Counted from the first letter of the stretch, positions 13,225 through 26,400 are shown. The stretch: DNA of 64,000 nucleotides from Apiospora phragmitis (GCA_038363925.1 JAQQWL010000015.1:248001-312000); one strand, 5' to 3'. Program-made: numbers and translations. The notes: generated by a model from the sequence alone, not told the origin.

Positions 13225-14267
13225 AGGCTTGCGGATTTGCCATTTCGATTCGATGAAGATACTAGGGAGCGGCCGTACAGGGCGGATATTGCATTGTGAT
13301 GTTTGGGCTTGTTTCAATCGCCCGCATACTATGACTTCTTTTTTTTGTGCTGCTCTTGGAACAAAGCATATTTGATTCAGCTGAATGGAACAGCAACTGC
13401 ATGGATGGAGGGGAGGCAGAGAAAACGACAAAAACAACGGTGTAGCGGACAATGGCATTGCATAAGAGGAAATTCCCGTGAGGCGTTACAAGGACAAGAG
13501 GACACCCTTATCCATAGGAGGGAGTTGCATTTTGGGCCAGCATACATCTCTTCTGGTAAGAGGTGGTCTACCCTTTCAATTTCTCTGCAAAGATTTGGTC
13601 TATGATGACTACATCATTCATATTCACCACCACCCCAGTGCAATCAATCCATCAATCAATCTGATCTTGATACACCGAATCTTTTGTGTCATCCTCGTGC
13701 GTGCGTACCGTGATGTTTGCCTATGTGTTTTTGTGCGAAAGAAAAAAAGAAGAAATGAATGCGACGCTTCTAACCTGAAGGCTATGTTCTAGAATATGGT
13801 GGCCCCAGGATCTAGTGCTCAATAGTTGCGTGTTGGTCCCTATTTTAGTCGCTACATCCAGTGGCGATTGGTCATTTGCACCGCCACAGGCCCCCCTACT
13901 CCCTGGAAGGTTACGTTCCCCCAGGCCTCCTCGTAGTGCCGCCCAGGCTAACCCGAGCCGGATTGCAAACCATCGATCCAACACGCCCACCTCGCTGTCG
14001 ATACTGTCTGTCCTACTTGTTCTGTTTGTTTTTTTCGTGCTTGTTTTCATCTTTCGCTGCGCAACCTACCACTTTGTCGTTGGAACTCGACCAACCTGAC
14101 TTGCTCGCTGTAGATTCCAGAACATGCGGTGAACCAACGCGCGGCCCTCTCTGTCCCTCCCTACAGCCTACATTCTTTTGAGCCCCAGCAGTTCTCCCAG
14201 CCCGTTCCCGGCCTGTCCGTACCTCATGGATACGAGGAGCCTATCACCTACGTTTGCATCCACCAAC
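13225..14267. other. Intergenic region between tandem genes
   Basis: The 3' flank of the DUF1996 gene and the promoter and leader of the DHHC gene, about 1 kb. Pyrimidine-rich tracts near 14000-14060 and 14120-14220 fit a leader. No further gene seen. Confidence 0.5.
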
Positions 14268-16036
14268 ATGGCGCGTCGATGGGCTCGCCGGGTTGAGCGG
14301 TATTGCTGCAGTTGCATTACTTATTTCCCCTTGGCTTTCGTCTATGGTGTCACGACTTGGGCGGTATGGGTTGTCGTCAACATCGGAAGCAGTACCTCCA
14401 AATCGTCGACCGCCTGGACGGGTAAGTTGCACCTCCACGGCCCCCTTGGGCGCCTGCCTCCTTCCATCCAGACTGATCGCAGCGAACCCCAGGCACGGCA
14501 TCATCGATCGGCGGCGTTATCCTCTACACCCTCCTGAACTGGTCCTACACCACCGCGGTCTTCACGCCTCCCGGCAGCACCACCAACGATTATGGCTACT
14601 CGACTCTCCCGACGACGGCCCCTCCCTCAGCGACCTCATTTACCGTCAAGTCGAACGGCGAACTACGCTTCTGCAAGAAATGCCAGGCTCGCAAGCCCGA
14701 CCGTGCCCACCACTGCAGCACCTGCAGGAGGTGTGTTCTGAAGATGGACCACCACTGTCCCTGGCTTGCGACTTGTATCGGCCTGCGGAATCACAAGGCC
14801 TTCCTACTCTTTTTGGTGTACACGACGCTCTTCTGCTTCTTCAGCTTCGCCGTTTCCGGATCCTGGGTCTGGGCCGAGCTCGTCAAACAGACACAATACG
14901 TCGATACGCTCATGCCGGTCAACTACATCATGCTGGCGGTGATCTCGGGTATCATTGGCTTGGTGGTGGGCGTATTCACGGGATGGCACATCCTGCTCGC
15001 GAGCAAGGGCCAGACGACCATCGAGTGCTTGGAGAAGACGCGCTATCTGTCGCCTCTGCGCAAATCGATGCAGAACCAATACAATGCACAACACAACGGC
15101 GAAGGCATGGCGCTCCCCAAATATGGGCAGCAGCTTCTCGACATCCACGCGAATGCGCTGCCGGGGATCACGCGCCCAGAAGAGGGGGAGGTCCGTGTGA
15201 GCCTGGATGGAAACGATGGTGTGCGTCCGGCGCACATGTCGTACGAGGAAATGGAGCGGATGCGGTCTCGGAAACGGTACGAGGAATACTTGGATGAGCA
15301 GGACTCGGAGAAGCTGCCCAACGCCTTCGACCTCGGCGCGAAACGAAACCTGTTGCATCTCTTCGGCCCGTCTCCGCTGCTCTGGTTCCTCCCCATCATC
15401 AATACGACCGGTGATGGGTGGGCGTGGGAGGCCAGTCCCAAGTGGGTGGCGGCTCGAGAGCGACTCTCGAACGAACGGGAGGAGCAACGACGACGAGAGG
15501 AAGCCGCCGGCTGGGGAGTCGAAACGCCCAACTTCATTCAGAGCCAGCCCTACGATCCCGAGCAGAACGGAACGACGCGGCACTACCTCAATACCCCTGC
15601 AGCGCCTCCCCGTCCAAGCGCTGGCCGGCGGGCAACCTCCAAGGCGGATCGTGTGCTCGGACGTGATCCCGACCTGTACGTCGACGAGCCGGCGAACTCG
15701 GTTTCTATGCGAAAACTGAGCTCCCAAGGCATCGACATCGAGCATGAGGACTACGATACGGGCAGTGACGACGACGACGACGCGAGCGCAGAGAATACGG
15801 CGATGAATCTGGTGACAAACGGGGCCTGGGCCAGAAGCGGTGCCAATGGGCTATTACGAAAGCCATCACCAAGGACGGAGTCGACTCCGTCGAACGCCGC
15901 GGCGAAAGAAGACGAGGGGGGTAGACTAACCAACGTATTATATCTCGGGGAATTGGGTTACCAACCGGGTTGTTCTTTGGCATACAGGACACGGTTACGG
16001 GCAAATGGGATGGGTGTGTGTGTGAGTCTGTCATGA
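14268..16036 (+). CDS. PFA3: DHHC palmitoyltransferase, PFA3-like
   Basis: Transfers palmitate to cysteines of membrane-associated proteins; Pfa3 acts at the vacuole in yeast. Exon 1 (14268..14421) encodes MARRWARR followed by the first membrane segment. A 71-nt intron (GTAAGT to AG, 14422..14492) leads to exon 2 (14493..16036), giving 565 residues. The Cys-rich domain CxxC-x9-HCxxCxxC is followed by DHHC at about residues 137-140, then CPW, two more membrane segments and the TTIE motif. The tail is polar and acidic. Upstream ATGs in the same frame at 14178 and 14226 add a Ser/Pro-rich stretch unlike the family, so 14268 is preferred. The last ~40 residues are uncertain: an intron at 15921..15987 (GTAGAC to CATACAG) would give a different, shorter C-terminus. 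Confidence 0.87.
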
Positions 16037-16834
16037 GCGGGCATGGCCTTTTCTGCTTTTGCCTCTTTGGTGGGCAAAACCACTGTACAAAGTCGGGCTT
16101 TGGCGGTGTTCGATTAAACGTATGATGCATACTTGCTTTGGGGGTTCTGGGCGAGCGTTTGCAACTTGTATGATGTTGTATTTAGTCGCCCGTATGGCAA
16201 TACTTGGAATATAGAAAGCGCATCGTCCTTAGCGAGAAGCAGAAGCCCGTGGGCTGTAGACCTGTAGCCGCACTGTGGAACCACGCCTCTAGGCGATGGG
16301 AGATCATTAAAGGGGCTTTTATACACTTTGGCTTCGAGGCTCGAGGCACCAGGAAGGGTACTTATGGAAGTTCACTTCTTGAATCTTTGCCTATGTTTAG
16401 CCTGATACCAGGGATATGCCCGCTTTAGTACATAGCGCCCTACATATTATTCGTTACCCAGTACCACAGAATACCCCACGACTATTGCACAACTATCCCA
16501 GTAGCTTTCTCGTGGTTTCACAGTTTACGATTATGTACTCAGCGGTTGTCTGGTAGTCACTCCGGTGGCTATCCAGAGCTATGCACATGTGACCCAGTGA
16601 TTACCCTGCGTTTATAACAGGGGCCATGGGACGATGTGCGATGTATACGATTTTCGAGAACAGCCTTATTCTTCAAGGTTAAAAGTACGAAATCCGTTTG
16701 GTCCACATTGAATATTTATTAGTATTCTCGGCAATACTAAACCGCTTCTATTTGAATAAGTGTAATGTGAATCGAATTCTGATTCCGGTCTATATTATAT
16801 CCATTGCTTGTTCAATTTGTATTATGTCTATCGT
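16037..16834. other. Convergent intergenic region, AT-rich
   Basis: 3' flanks of two convergent genes. The sequence becomes AT-rich from about 16680, as is usual for fungal terminator regions. No gene seen. Confidence 0.5.
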
Positions 16835-19462
16835 CTATACCATTTCGTGTCGGTCGTTACTGCGGTTGCTGTTGCGGTCCATGCTTTGCCTGAGAGTCAT
16901 GGTTCGATGGAACAGGCCGCCGCGGCTGCTGGGAGCCTTACTAGCCTTACTAGCCGTCTTCTCGAGGTTGGCGCCGCTCGCGATCGCCTCCTCGGGGATG
17001 CGTGGGGGATGTACAAAGGTCGGGTTCTGCTTGCGAGCAGCGAAGACATCCTGGTAGAAGTCCATGTCGTTGTTGTTATTAAATCGCGACGAGTTCGAGC
17101 GCTGTCGACGAGTCGCAGTCATCTTGGAGTGGTCGACGGATTGCTGGCCGTAAGAGTCGGTCCTCTGTGGGGGCTGGATATTTGTCTGATAGACAGGGAA
17201 GTCCTGGCCGGCAATTTGCAGCTGCCTTCGTGGTTGCTGGATTCCGATAGCAGCCGTCTGCTTGGAGAGCTCGAGGGCGAATTTGTTGTGACGCGTGAGA
17301 CGAATCAGCTCGTTCTGGAAGCTTGATTTGTGGAAGGTGATGAAGTTGAGTGATATGGCGTAGGTGTCTTCGATCGTCGTCAACTCGGTAATGATCTTGC
17401 CGGTGTAGTCGCGTCGATTCGCAAGAACGAACTCGGTCATACGCGCCTGCAGCTCTTCGATCATCTCCTTGGGTGTGCCGAAGGACATGCGCAGCTTGAA
17501 CACGTCAGCCAGACTGCCGGATCGTCGGTGGTTGAGAATGAAGAGGGTGTTCAAGACCGAGTTGGGCGCCTGGACGATATGGCCCTCCATCTTCTTGAAT
17601 TCGGTGTACAGGAGGGAGATCTCCGTAACGTAATAGTCGTCGCCGGTTCCGGTGGCACCCGTGTTTCCGTAGACCGTGATACGGTCGCCGACGTCGAACG
17701 GATGCTTGACGAAAACAAAGATGATGGACTGCAGGAATTCCTGGGCAGTCGCTTGGAGGACCCAGGCCAGACCCAAGACGGCGGTACCGGCAGACGCCAA
17801 AGCGGCGCTGGCGGACGCCGAAATGATCGAGATGAAGACTATGACGGTGATGATGATGACGATGACAACAAACGTCTGGTCCAGCTTCTGAATGACGGAA
17901 TCCAGATCTTTCAGTGACGCCGTGATCGCTTTCTTCTCGCGGTGAACCTCGTCGCAGAATGCCTCAAGCTCTTCCAGAGATACATCGCCATTTAGGTCGC
18001 GGTCGAAGATAGAGAATGCGGCCTCGGCATCCTCCTCGGTCGGGAACGCAGGGCTTAGATCATCCGGCGTTAGTACATCTGCGCCGTCCTTGGCGTACGT
18101 GCGGAACAAACGACGGGCCAGGACTTGGGCCGAGCTCGAGTTGCGGAGGAGTTCCGACACGACCTTGCGGGGATGGTTGCTGAGCCGTACCTCACGGCCG
18201 GTGAAGTCGCCAGCCACACGGTTGGCCACGTCACCGACCTTGTTGAACGTTTTCCCCACTGTTTGCTGAAACTGTCGCAAGGGCGTCTTTGTCCCCGAAG
18301 CGTTGTACCCAGAGACCGATTCTTCGGTGGCCAGACGGTCTCCCGAGTACTGAAACAAGTGGACGAGGTAGGCAATGTACTGCTTGTTGGTGTCGATTCG
18401 GATCATGTAGGTGCGTTTGTGGAAGGTGTTGGCGATCCACTGGATGATCATCTTCTCCACGAAGTTCAGAGCAGCCAGGACGAACAAGGCGATGATCACT
18501 TTCTGCACAATCTCGATCCACGTGATATGGGGGAACCGATCCGGTTCAGGCGCAGCAACCTTGTGGTTGTTGACGATGGGTTTGAAGGAGATCAACACGG
18601 CCAACATCCAGAGGAACAGGGCGGTGTGCAGTTCCATCTGCTCGCCGATGGCCTTCCATTTCTTGGGGTTTCCCGAACCAAGTATCTTGGCGAAGAATCG
18701 GACAAGGAACGGCAGGATTGCCGTACAAATTCGTGCCGCCCATAGAGTCAGCCAGACGATCTCGAGCCAGATGCCAAACCACAATAGTTGCACGCCTCCG
18801 GGCCCGCCAATCACGGGCTGCTGGTCCTGAGGTAAGAAAATGCCGAGGAACACGGGGGTGAGCAGAATCAAGAAGATGGGCAACAGATAGAAGATGTATC
18901 GTGCGGCGCGAGGCAGCTTCTTGATCCGCTTGAGGGCGTTGAAGATCTTGCTGGGCTCCTCCTCGCCTTCTGGCGTCGGCAGTGCGTTGGGCAGGTTGTT
19001 GGGATTGGTCGGCGCATTGAATACGTCCTCCTTGATGATCTCCGAACGCTCTGATCGCCTCGATTGGGACTTGTTCAGGTATTCCTCCTGGTTGCTGATC
19101 TTGCGCTCGATGCCGAGCAGCGTCAAGTCGTCGTTAAGCCGAGCCGCATGGTCCCGACGATCCTGCGTTTCCCGGTCCTGTTGCGTCTCTCTGTCGCTTT
19201 CCGAAAGGACATCAGAGGTCACAGTAGGGGCCCGGGTCAATGTGTTCGAGGAGCCATCGTACTGTTGTGGTTGCTTCCCCGAATCGCCAGAGGCGTTGTG
19301 GTTGTGGTTCTGGTTGTAGCTATGGCTGTGGTTTTGGTTGTAGTTCTGGTGGTGATTCTGGTTGTAGTACTGATTTTGTGATGATGATGTTTCGGCCATC
19401 TCGAATGATGATTGGTGATGGAGATGGGGAGGCCCCGTCTCGAACGACTGCCGGGAAGCCAT
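16835..19462 (-). CDS. MscS-family mechanosensitive channel with EF-hand
   Basis: A single exon of 875 residues. Fungal MscS-like channels of this type (S. pombe Msy1/Msy2) lie in the ER and help control calcium during hypo-osmotic shock. The N-terminus is rich in His/Asn/Gln repeats (disordered). Membrane segments start at about residue 183 (YIFYLLPIFLILL) and continue in pairs to about 350. An EF-hand loop (DRDLNGDVSLEE) lies at about 483-496. The MscS pore helix is Ala/Gly/Ser-rich, at about 545-575, followed by the beta domain (HPFDVGDRITVYG). The order matches the fungal family and the length is typical. No intron is needed. Downstream of the beta domain is the alpha-beta region, then a polar tail. 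Assignment is confident; organelle location is inferred from homologues. Confidence 0.93.
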   Translation of the reverse strand: MASRQSFETGPPHLHHQSSFEMAETSSSQNQYYNQNHHQNYNQNHSHSYNQNHNHNASGDSGKQPQQYDGSSNTLTRAPTVTSDVLSESDRETQQDRETQDRRDHAARLNDDLTLLGIERKISNQEEYLNKSQSRRSERSEIIKEDVFNAPTNPNNLPNALPTPEGEEEPSKIFNALKRIKKLPRAARYIFYLLPIFLILLTPVFLGIFLPQDQQPVIGGPGGVQLLWFGIWLEIVWLTLWAARICTAILPFLVRFFAKILGSGNPKKWKAIGEQMELHTALFLWMLAVLISFKPIVNNHKVAAPEPDRFPHITWIEIVQKVIIALFVLAALNFVEKMIIQWIANTFHKRTYMIRIDTNKQYIAYLVHLFQYSGDRLATEESVSGYNASGTKTPLRQFQQTVGKTFNKVGDVANRVAGDFTGREVRLSNHPRKVVSELLRNSSSAQVLARRLFRTYAKDGADVLTPDDLSPAFPTEEDAEAAFSIFDRDLNGDVSLEELEAFCDEVHREKKAITASLKDLDSVIQKLDQTFVVIVIIITVIVFISIISASASAALASAGTAVLGLAWVLQATAQEFLQSIIFVFVKHPFDVGDRITVYGNTGATGTGDDYYVTEISLLYTEFKKMEGHIVQAPNSVLNTLFILNHRRSGSLADVFKLRMSFGTPKEMIEELQARMTEFVLANRRDYTGKIITELTTIEDTYAISLNFITFHKSSFQNELIRLTRHNKFALELSKQTAAIGIQQPRRQLQIAGQDFPVYQTNIQPPQRTDSYGQQSVDHSKMTATRRQRSNSSRFNNNNDMDFYQDVFAARKQNPTFVHPPRIPEEAIASGANLEKTASKASKAPSSRGGLFHRTMTLRQSMDRNSNRSNDRHEMV

Positions 19463-22400
19463 CCACGCAGTTGTATTATGGAAGAAATGCCAGAAACACG
19501 TAAGTCCCCTCTAGTATCAGTTATCCCCTAGATATTGCCAGTACGATGAGGCCAGTCAGTCATCCATGGACTAAATCCGGCCAGAGATGGTATGGTGACT
19601 CCAGTGGCAGCGAGGACACTGTTGTCGAAGGAATAGTCGGATGCCTCCAGCAAGGTTCTTTTTCTTCTTTCTCAATGGGATGTTGTTTATTCCGAGGGGA
19701 AGCAGCAACTTTTGTCGAGTGAAGAGGGCGCAAGTAGGAATGTGCTTGATAGCTGGGGAAGAAACAATGGGGAGGGGGATGCTTGGTACTGCAATTGCGT
19801 GCTGGAAACGAGTGTGATAAACCCCCAAAGAACCAGAGATCCGAAAGCACGAGAAGCCCGATGAGGAGACTGCTTAAACGATGGAGAAAAAGATGGAGAA
19901 CAAGGTCTCGATTCTTGTGAAATATGTATGAATAGACAATCAGCCAGTCTCCTTCCTTCTTTGGCGAGCGGGCGCTGGAGGTGTTTTTTTGCTACTGCGG
20001 CGTGCGCAACCACCAGGCGATGGCAATGGAGTATTCACAAAACACCCTCAATCCTCAATCCCTGCAGCCCCTACACGTATTTTTATGAGTGACATACCTA
20101 TCCCTGCCCAGGTCGCAGTTGGCCGGTAGGGGAACCAGAATCAGATATGACGCGGCAGGGCCTCCTGGCCTGTCGGGTCCACAGCTTGCTCAATTTTCTG
20201 ATAGGCTTGTGGATAGGCGATCGCATCAAGAGCAGTGCGATCCACTGATGCAGTCCACCAAGCCACCAGCCGATCTTGGCGGCGGGACCTGAACGCCACG
20301 CCTGGAATTAGCATGCCCCATGCTGCCAGTGAAGCAAAAGCAAAAGCAAGCAAGACGAATCCATGTGAGCGCGCCCTTCACCCTTCATTCCCGGGAGTCT
20401 GTACTGTGCCATGCGTGCGCAGCGAAACGCGGGATAAACCATCAATCAATCACTCAATGCCTAATTGTGCTTGTTTTGCATGTGCCAGTGTGCTCTGGGA
20501 ATTCTGCCTAGACGTCATATCGCATCTATGTCCCAAGCGGGTGCCGTCCATCATGGACGAAGTTACTAAGCACAGTCTTGGATAAAGCCGTTAAGCAGCC
20601 ATCGTGATTTGTGATCAATGGCCTGACACTGTGAGAGGGACCATGGTTGAATGCAGGGGCTGCTAAGAACTCGACACAGCACGGCGGTCGATACCGAACC
20701 ACCCTCCCTGCTCAGGGGGGAAAAGCAGGTGGCCCGTTCGTGGGGGGCAGTACCACGGACAGGTTTGGTACCGTCTCACATCCCAACTGCCATCGTTGAT
20801 ACTTACATATAAACAAACAAACAGCGTGTTCTAGACCATCTGATTATCTTGCCATGCCATTGACGGCTCTCACCGTACCAACACAATGCGAAAGAGATTG
20901 ATCGATCGGTGATAACACTTCGGAACTTTTCAATTTTCTCTCTCTCCGTTCTGTCCTGACACGAACCTCGGACGATAAGGGGGCCTCAACTGCACACTAC
21001 TGCAAGCCATTCAAGCCACCACCATACCGGCGCACCCTTCCCTTCCCTTCGCTTGACTGATAAGGGAAACCTTAAGCAATCGCAGGACACCATTCGATTC
21101 CGTTCAATCCCCGGGTATACATAAAAGCCCAACCGTGGAAATACTGGACAACGTCGGAACTATTGAGCGGTGAATTCTATTAGTCTAGCGCACCGTTGAT
21201 CCGGCGGGTTTCCCTCTTCAGCTTGCTTCTGTAGACGGAAGTTTGGTGGTTGGAAATGCTTTCGGGCGTGGAAAGCCACTCCACGGGAAGATGGATCACC
21301 ACGAGCGTTGCGCGCCACCACCCACCACCGAAAGCCAGAATCTCAAGACACGTTATTTCAGCTGAGCTAGGCTGACGTCACATCCCCTCGCTGGCTTGCG
21401 TTTTCCTGTCGTCAACTAATCCCGCAAACAACCTCTTTGCTACTAGCCACTGACGAAATCGCTGAACGGAATTTGGAAGTTCAGAGTTTAGGGGCTGTTC
21501 TACGCTTCGATGAGCCAACATGGGTGCCTAAAGTCATGTTTGCGAACAGAACATTATAGATAGGAGGTCCAGTAAATTGATCCGCATAGAAGAAAACCCC
21601 CTGATACATACCCGCGCATCTAACGAACCCGGTCTGGGTCACTTCGTGTTGGCGAAAGGCTCTGCAGTGCTCTGCCATGTGCCGTTCTTCCCGACCCGAC
21701 CCCACGAAAAATATCTCCGGATCACCGCAGATATCTGGGATGAAAGAAAGGGTCTTAGAGTTCACGGGGTACAGGTGGTATGGGAAACTGCAATCCTGAC
21801 GGGAATCCTCCACTTCTTCTGCACGAGATCACAGATGCGATGTGTAAGCTGCTGCAACCCGACCCGACCGGCCGGTAAGAATTGGCCGAGAAGGAAGAGC
21901 AGTTCTCATTTCTCACGATGCTGTATGCTGGCAAGACCACCGGCTCCATCACGTTCACAGCAAGCCTACCCACCATGAAGAAGTTTTTCCCACCGCCTCT
22001 ATGGGCCGGTCGCGAAAATTCTCTGTTTCCTTTGGTAGAAGCTCGGCTGGAGGAGGAGATTGCTGTCCTCGAATCATCAAGAACCGATCACACTATTTCT
22101 TCTCCCAAGTGCATCAGTGTGCCACCCGCTCGAGCCGTCTGTCCGTCTCGGCGCCGGCTCACCCACCCATCCTTGGTAGTTCGTCACAAGCGTGGGGGCC
22201 AAAGCAAATCCATTATGCATAAACCGCCTTGTGCAATTGATGAGGGAAGGGCGAGAAGAACTCGTTTCACAAAGAAGAGAGAAGATGGCAAATGAGTGGG
22301 CTGGGTGGATCGGCCAGCACAGCGATTCGGTTTGCCGCTTATAGCCCGTAACACCTAGACCTAGTAAGTACGTATATTTGGCTTTGATATAGCACCATCT

Positions 22401-23408
22401 TCATTTCCTAGGTTTCCACGCTGCTGTAACATGTGCGACCAGGCGGCTGTGACCATTGGGTGGCAGCACGCCCCTTTTCAATCCAGACGAGCTAGACCAC
22501 CACTTCGGATTTCCCATCACGAAAATAAAATTGGAGAGAAGTTTCCCAAAGTTGCCAATGTATCCATCCGCTGGCCTGGGTCTACATAGGCGACTTGGCG
22601 ACCGTCTGTTTGACTCATGGGCACGCACGCACGCGTCCGTAACACGAGGATAATGAATCGCGAGCCAACAACCCGGCTGCCTGCTCGCCTACATACCTAG
22701 GTGTGGTTTCGAGATGAGAAGCGCAGCCAACAACTGGGTCTTTCCAGGGTTGAAAGCAAGCTCGATTGGTATTGGTCTCGGAGCAGAAACTTGGTCGTCA
22801 CAGAACTCGAGACGGAGATGAGAATTGATTGGCTCTGATGCTATGGGTTTGCTAGAACGGCGCCACCTCCGACAGGCAAACCGCCGTGTCTGTCTGTTAT
22901 TGACAATCATCACCTGCATATCCCGCAGATTTTGCTGTCCCTACGAATGCCCAAAACGCGTTCATATCAGGAGTTACGCTTGGTGATTGCAGCAGTCCTA
23001 CCGAGCAATAACATCACTCCCTAGGCCGGCCAATATGACCACGTGCTTGGTTGAAGACATAGTCTGAACACCAAATATATAAAATTGGTGAAAATAGGGA
23101 TTAATTGCCGATGGGTAGGTAGACCACAAATTTCCTCGATATGCTTCCCATGACTATACGTGATTTGGCGGTCTCATGCAAGTGTGGTAGATCGTTGCAT
23201 AGTACCGCCTTTCTTATCACAATATCTTCCGAATGCGATTATTCTGGGTATCTGCAAACTACATGTAGTCATGGGCTGTTATGTAGTGGAACAACGGGCG
23301 GCGTCACGGGCAGTCAATTACGCAGACATTTGACTTTTCGAACCAACGATGAATTGCATAAGGAAAATTTGAATTCCTCAAATAACATATATACAGCTAA
23401 TTGAACTA
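19463..23408. other. Long intergenic region, no gene recognised
   Basis: About 3.9 kb between two minus-strand genes. It includes the promoter of the channel gene. Open frames are short and show no motifs or plausible splice chains. Small direct repeats and AT-rich patches occur near 22300-22400 and 23050-23110. Nothing further is supported. Confidence 0.5.
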
Positions 23409-26400
23409 CTACTCGTCGTGTTTGACCATTCCATCCGCACCACGCATCTCCAACCGTTCGTTCAAGACGGACGCCGTGTCATCGTCATCATCGTCGTCAT
23501 CTTCATCCCCATCCTCGGACTGTATGTCATCCACCTCACCGGACTGACGGACGTCAGCGGTACTTGCGCCCGCCGCGGGTCGGCGTTTCTTTTCGAAGTC
23601 CTGCCGATGAGCCTCGGCCATGATACGGCGGATGCTCTCGCCCCCGGGCCGGACGTCGGACCTCCGGCGCCGGCGCAGCCCAGCCTCATCGGCTGCGCGT
23701 GCGCCTGAAGCCGTCGTTTCGGCAGTAGCGACAGGCACGAGCTCGCCCGGTGCGGTACTGCTTGCTTGCTGTGCCGGGAGAGGAGCCTCGACACGGACTT
23801 GCCGGTCGCTCACGCTTTCGTCGGAGCTGGGGCGCTCGACCAGAGGCTCGTGGTCGATGTGGTACGGAAGGGGGACATCCCTGCTCGCTTTGTACTGGGC
23901 TACGTTGCCGCAGTGTTCGTTCTCGACACGAAGAAGAGCCCCACATGCCGCGGCGGGTGACCTCGGCGAAGCCCAGAAGAAAGGAGACAGCCGTGCTGTG
24001 TTGGGTGTCGTGTGTGAAGATGGCGTAGAAGATCCAGGCGAAGCGCAGGATCGGATCAACCACCATGATGAAGTAGTAAGGCCATCGGCGCTTGAGCGCA
24101 AGTATGTCACGCAGTAGGTTGTGCCGTGCGTCGGGCTGTAGGAGCGAGAAATCCATCAACAGATCCCAGATGGAGCAGTAGATGGCGTTGACGGTGCTGA
24201 ACGTCACGAACAGCGCCAGGTTGGAATGGGTGTCGTGCATGCGGTAGATGGAAAGCATCACAGCCGCTAGGATCGTCATGCCGTATTTCCCGCAGTTGAC
24301 CAGATGCGGGAACATATTCTTGGTATCGGCGTAGCGTCGGATACACTGGAACGCTCGCCAGATGGCCGGAACGGCGTTGAAGAAACCCAGCAGCCTGGAG
24401 TGGCTGGAATTGCACTGTGACGGATCGTTCCAAGAACGCGCGTAGAGGCAAAAGAACAGTTCAACGTTCTGGGGACGGTTAGTGAGGAAGTGCAGGGGGC
24501 GGATGGACGACTTACGCAGGTGGCGTACGTCAGAGAGCAGTACATATCGCCCAGGAAGAAATCGCGAAATTCGACTGGGAAAAGCCCGGCAAAGAGTAAA
24601 CGGTACTGGATAACCGGTCAGCACATATGTAGTAACGGTACAATCGGGCCACAGCCTGGACTTGCATGAGAATAGGCGAACCATTTCCGGCTCCGATGGC
24701 CCAGAACCGGCGCCGGTAATAGGATAAGCACGAGGGTGAAGAATATCAGGAGGACTGGGTAATATAGGAACATGTCGGGCGATCCGTATCGCGTAAAGTT
24801 GAGCCATATGAAGATGCCCAGGAGCAAAAGGCAGAAACTCGGGAATTCGGCCAGCTCTCGCCAGTCAAGGTGGTGCCGGGGGTCGAACTCGAAGATGAAA
24901 GGGTAGTTGACCTTATTTTTGTTCCAGAGGTAGCAGTCGCCGCAGAACAGGGCGAAAAGATACAGCATCAAGAAGTAGCCGCCGTATAACTGCATCAGGT
25001 ACGTGGTCTGCTCACGTACAAGCGGATCCGGGTCGAACAGGAGCTCCACGCCGTATACGAGACCCTGCAGCGTGAAGACCGCACCGGTGCCGATGAAGAG
25101 GCCGTTGAGGAAAGTGCTCCCGGACACGTCTTTCGGCCGTCGGGTCAGTCTTCGTAGCTTCCCGGCAGCGAGCTTGTGGTTTCCCTTTTCGAAGTATCTC
25201 GCGTACAAGTCCTCGACGGCAATGATGTGGCCGTCGAGTACATCGCTGTTCACGAACCAGGCCTTGTTGACCTTTTCGTTCATGTACTTGTACGGCGGCC
25301 TGGCGTTGACGGCCTTGTCGTACTTCTTGTTGAGCTTCCGGAAGGCTGTTCGGTTCAGTAGCGTGTACGACTTGAGGAGCTCAAGACCTCGGTAGAACTC
25401 CTGGAGAGCCAGCTTCAGCTTGCGCTTTGCCGTGCGGTAGGGCACATCGTCGTCGTGCGGCTTCTTCACGTAGTCGCGCCCAGACTCGGCTGACCTGCCA
25501 CTGAAGACCGGCGTCCTAGGCATCTTCATCAAGGCCTTGGAGTTTGGGCCAGGCTTGAAGATCTTGGACTTGATCGGATCCATCCAACATTGTGCACTCT
25601 CACCGTTGGATTTCGTATGGCCATGACCGTTTCCTACTTCGCCCTTGTTCCGTCGTTTTACGTCGGCAAGCTCACTAGCTCGTCTGTTGCGCATCTCGTG
25701 CAGCTGTTCACGGAGAATAGCCAGTCTCTGTCCCGCCTGTTCCTCTTTCTGCTTGTAGAAAGTCTCGACCTTGTCGAGTTCCCCATCTAGGAAGTCGAAG
25801 AACTCCTGCTCTCTCTGCCGCACCGTGTCCAGAGCATACAGCCCCATACCGCTTCTCTCGCCTTCGTTTCCGGCAAGGTCACTGGCACCAGATGAGAAGA
25901 GGCGTCTCGGGCGCATCGAGGAAGTCCGGTTCATCATGGGAGAAGGGTCTGGTACGGTCGCCGTCCTGTTATTTGTTGGAACCGGGGGATCCATCGACAA
26001 GCTCCTCTGGAGGGTTAGGCGACTCGAACCCGCAGCAGGCTCATCCATCGCCGGTCCGGGTAATGCGAACGCATTCTTATTGCTGCCAGTCGCGGCCAAG
26101 GCCAGCGGAGACTGAGATGGTGGTGTAGGTACGAAGCTCCCATAGTTCCCGGCGTTACCAGGCGACTTGGTCAGAGATTGGCTCTCGTTCCTTGTCATGG
26201 CCACGGGCCTGGTAGTCGCAGCGCGTCCCACGTGGCCTGGGCCTTCATTTCCTTGCCGAGACTCAGGCCCATCCTCGGGCTTTGGGGTGACTCGGTTCTG
26301 GAAAGAGGTCGGCGTCCTCCGCGGACGCAATTCACCCCTCCGGCCTAACGGGGTAGCATTCGCCTTGGCGATGGCGCGGGTGACGGACTTGACATATTTC

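Noticed and set aside
14804..15745. Long minus-strand frame of 313 codons
   Set aside because: Antisense shadow of the DHHC gene in GC-rich sequence; Arg/His-rich translation without domains.
21577..21978. Plus-strand frame of 133 codons
   Set aside because: No motif, biased towards His/Cys/Pro, overlapping frames of similar length on both strands.
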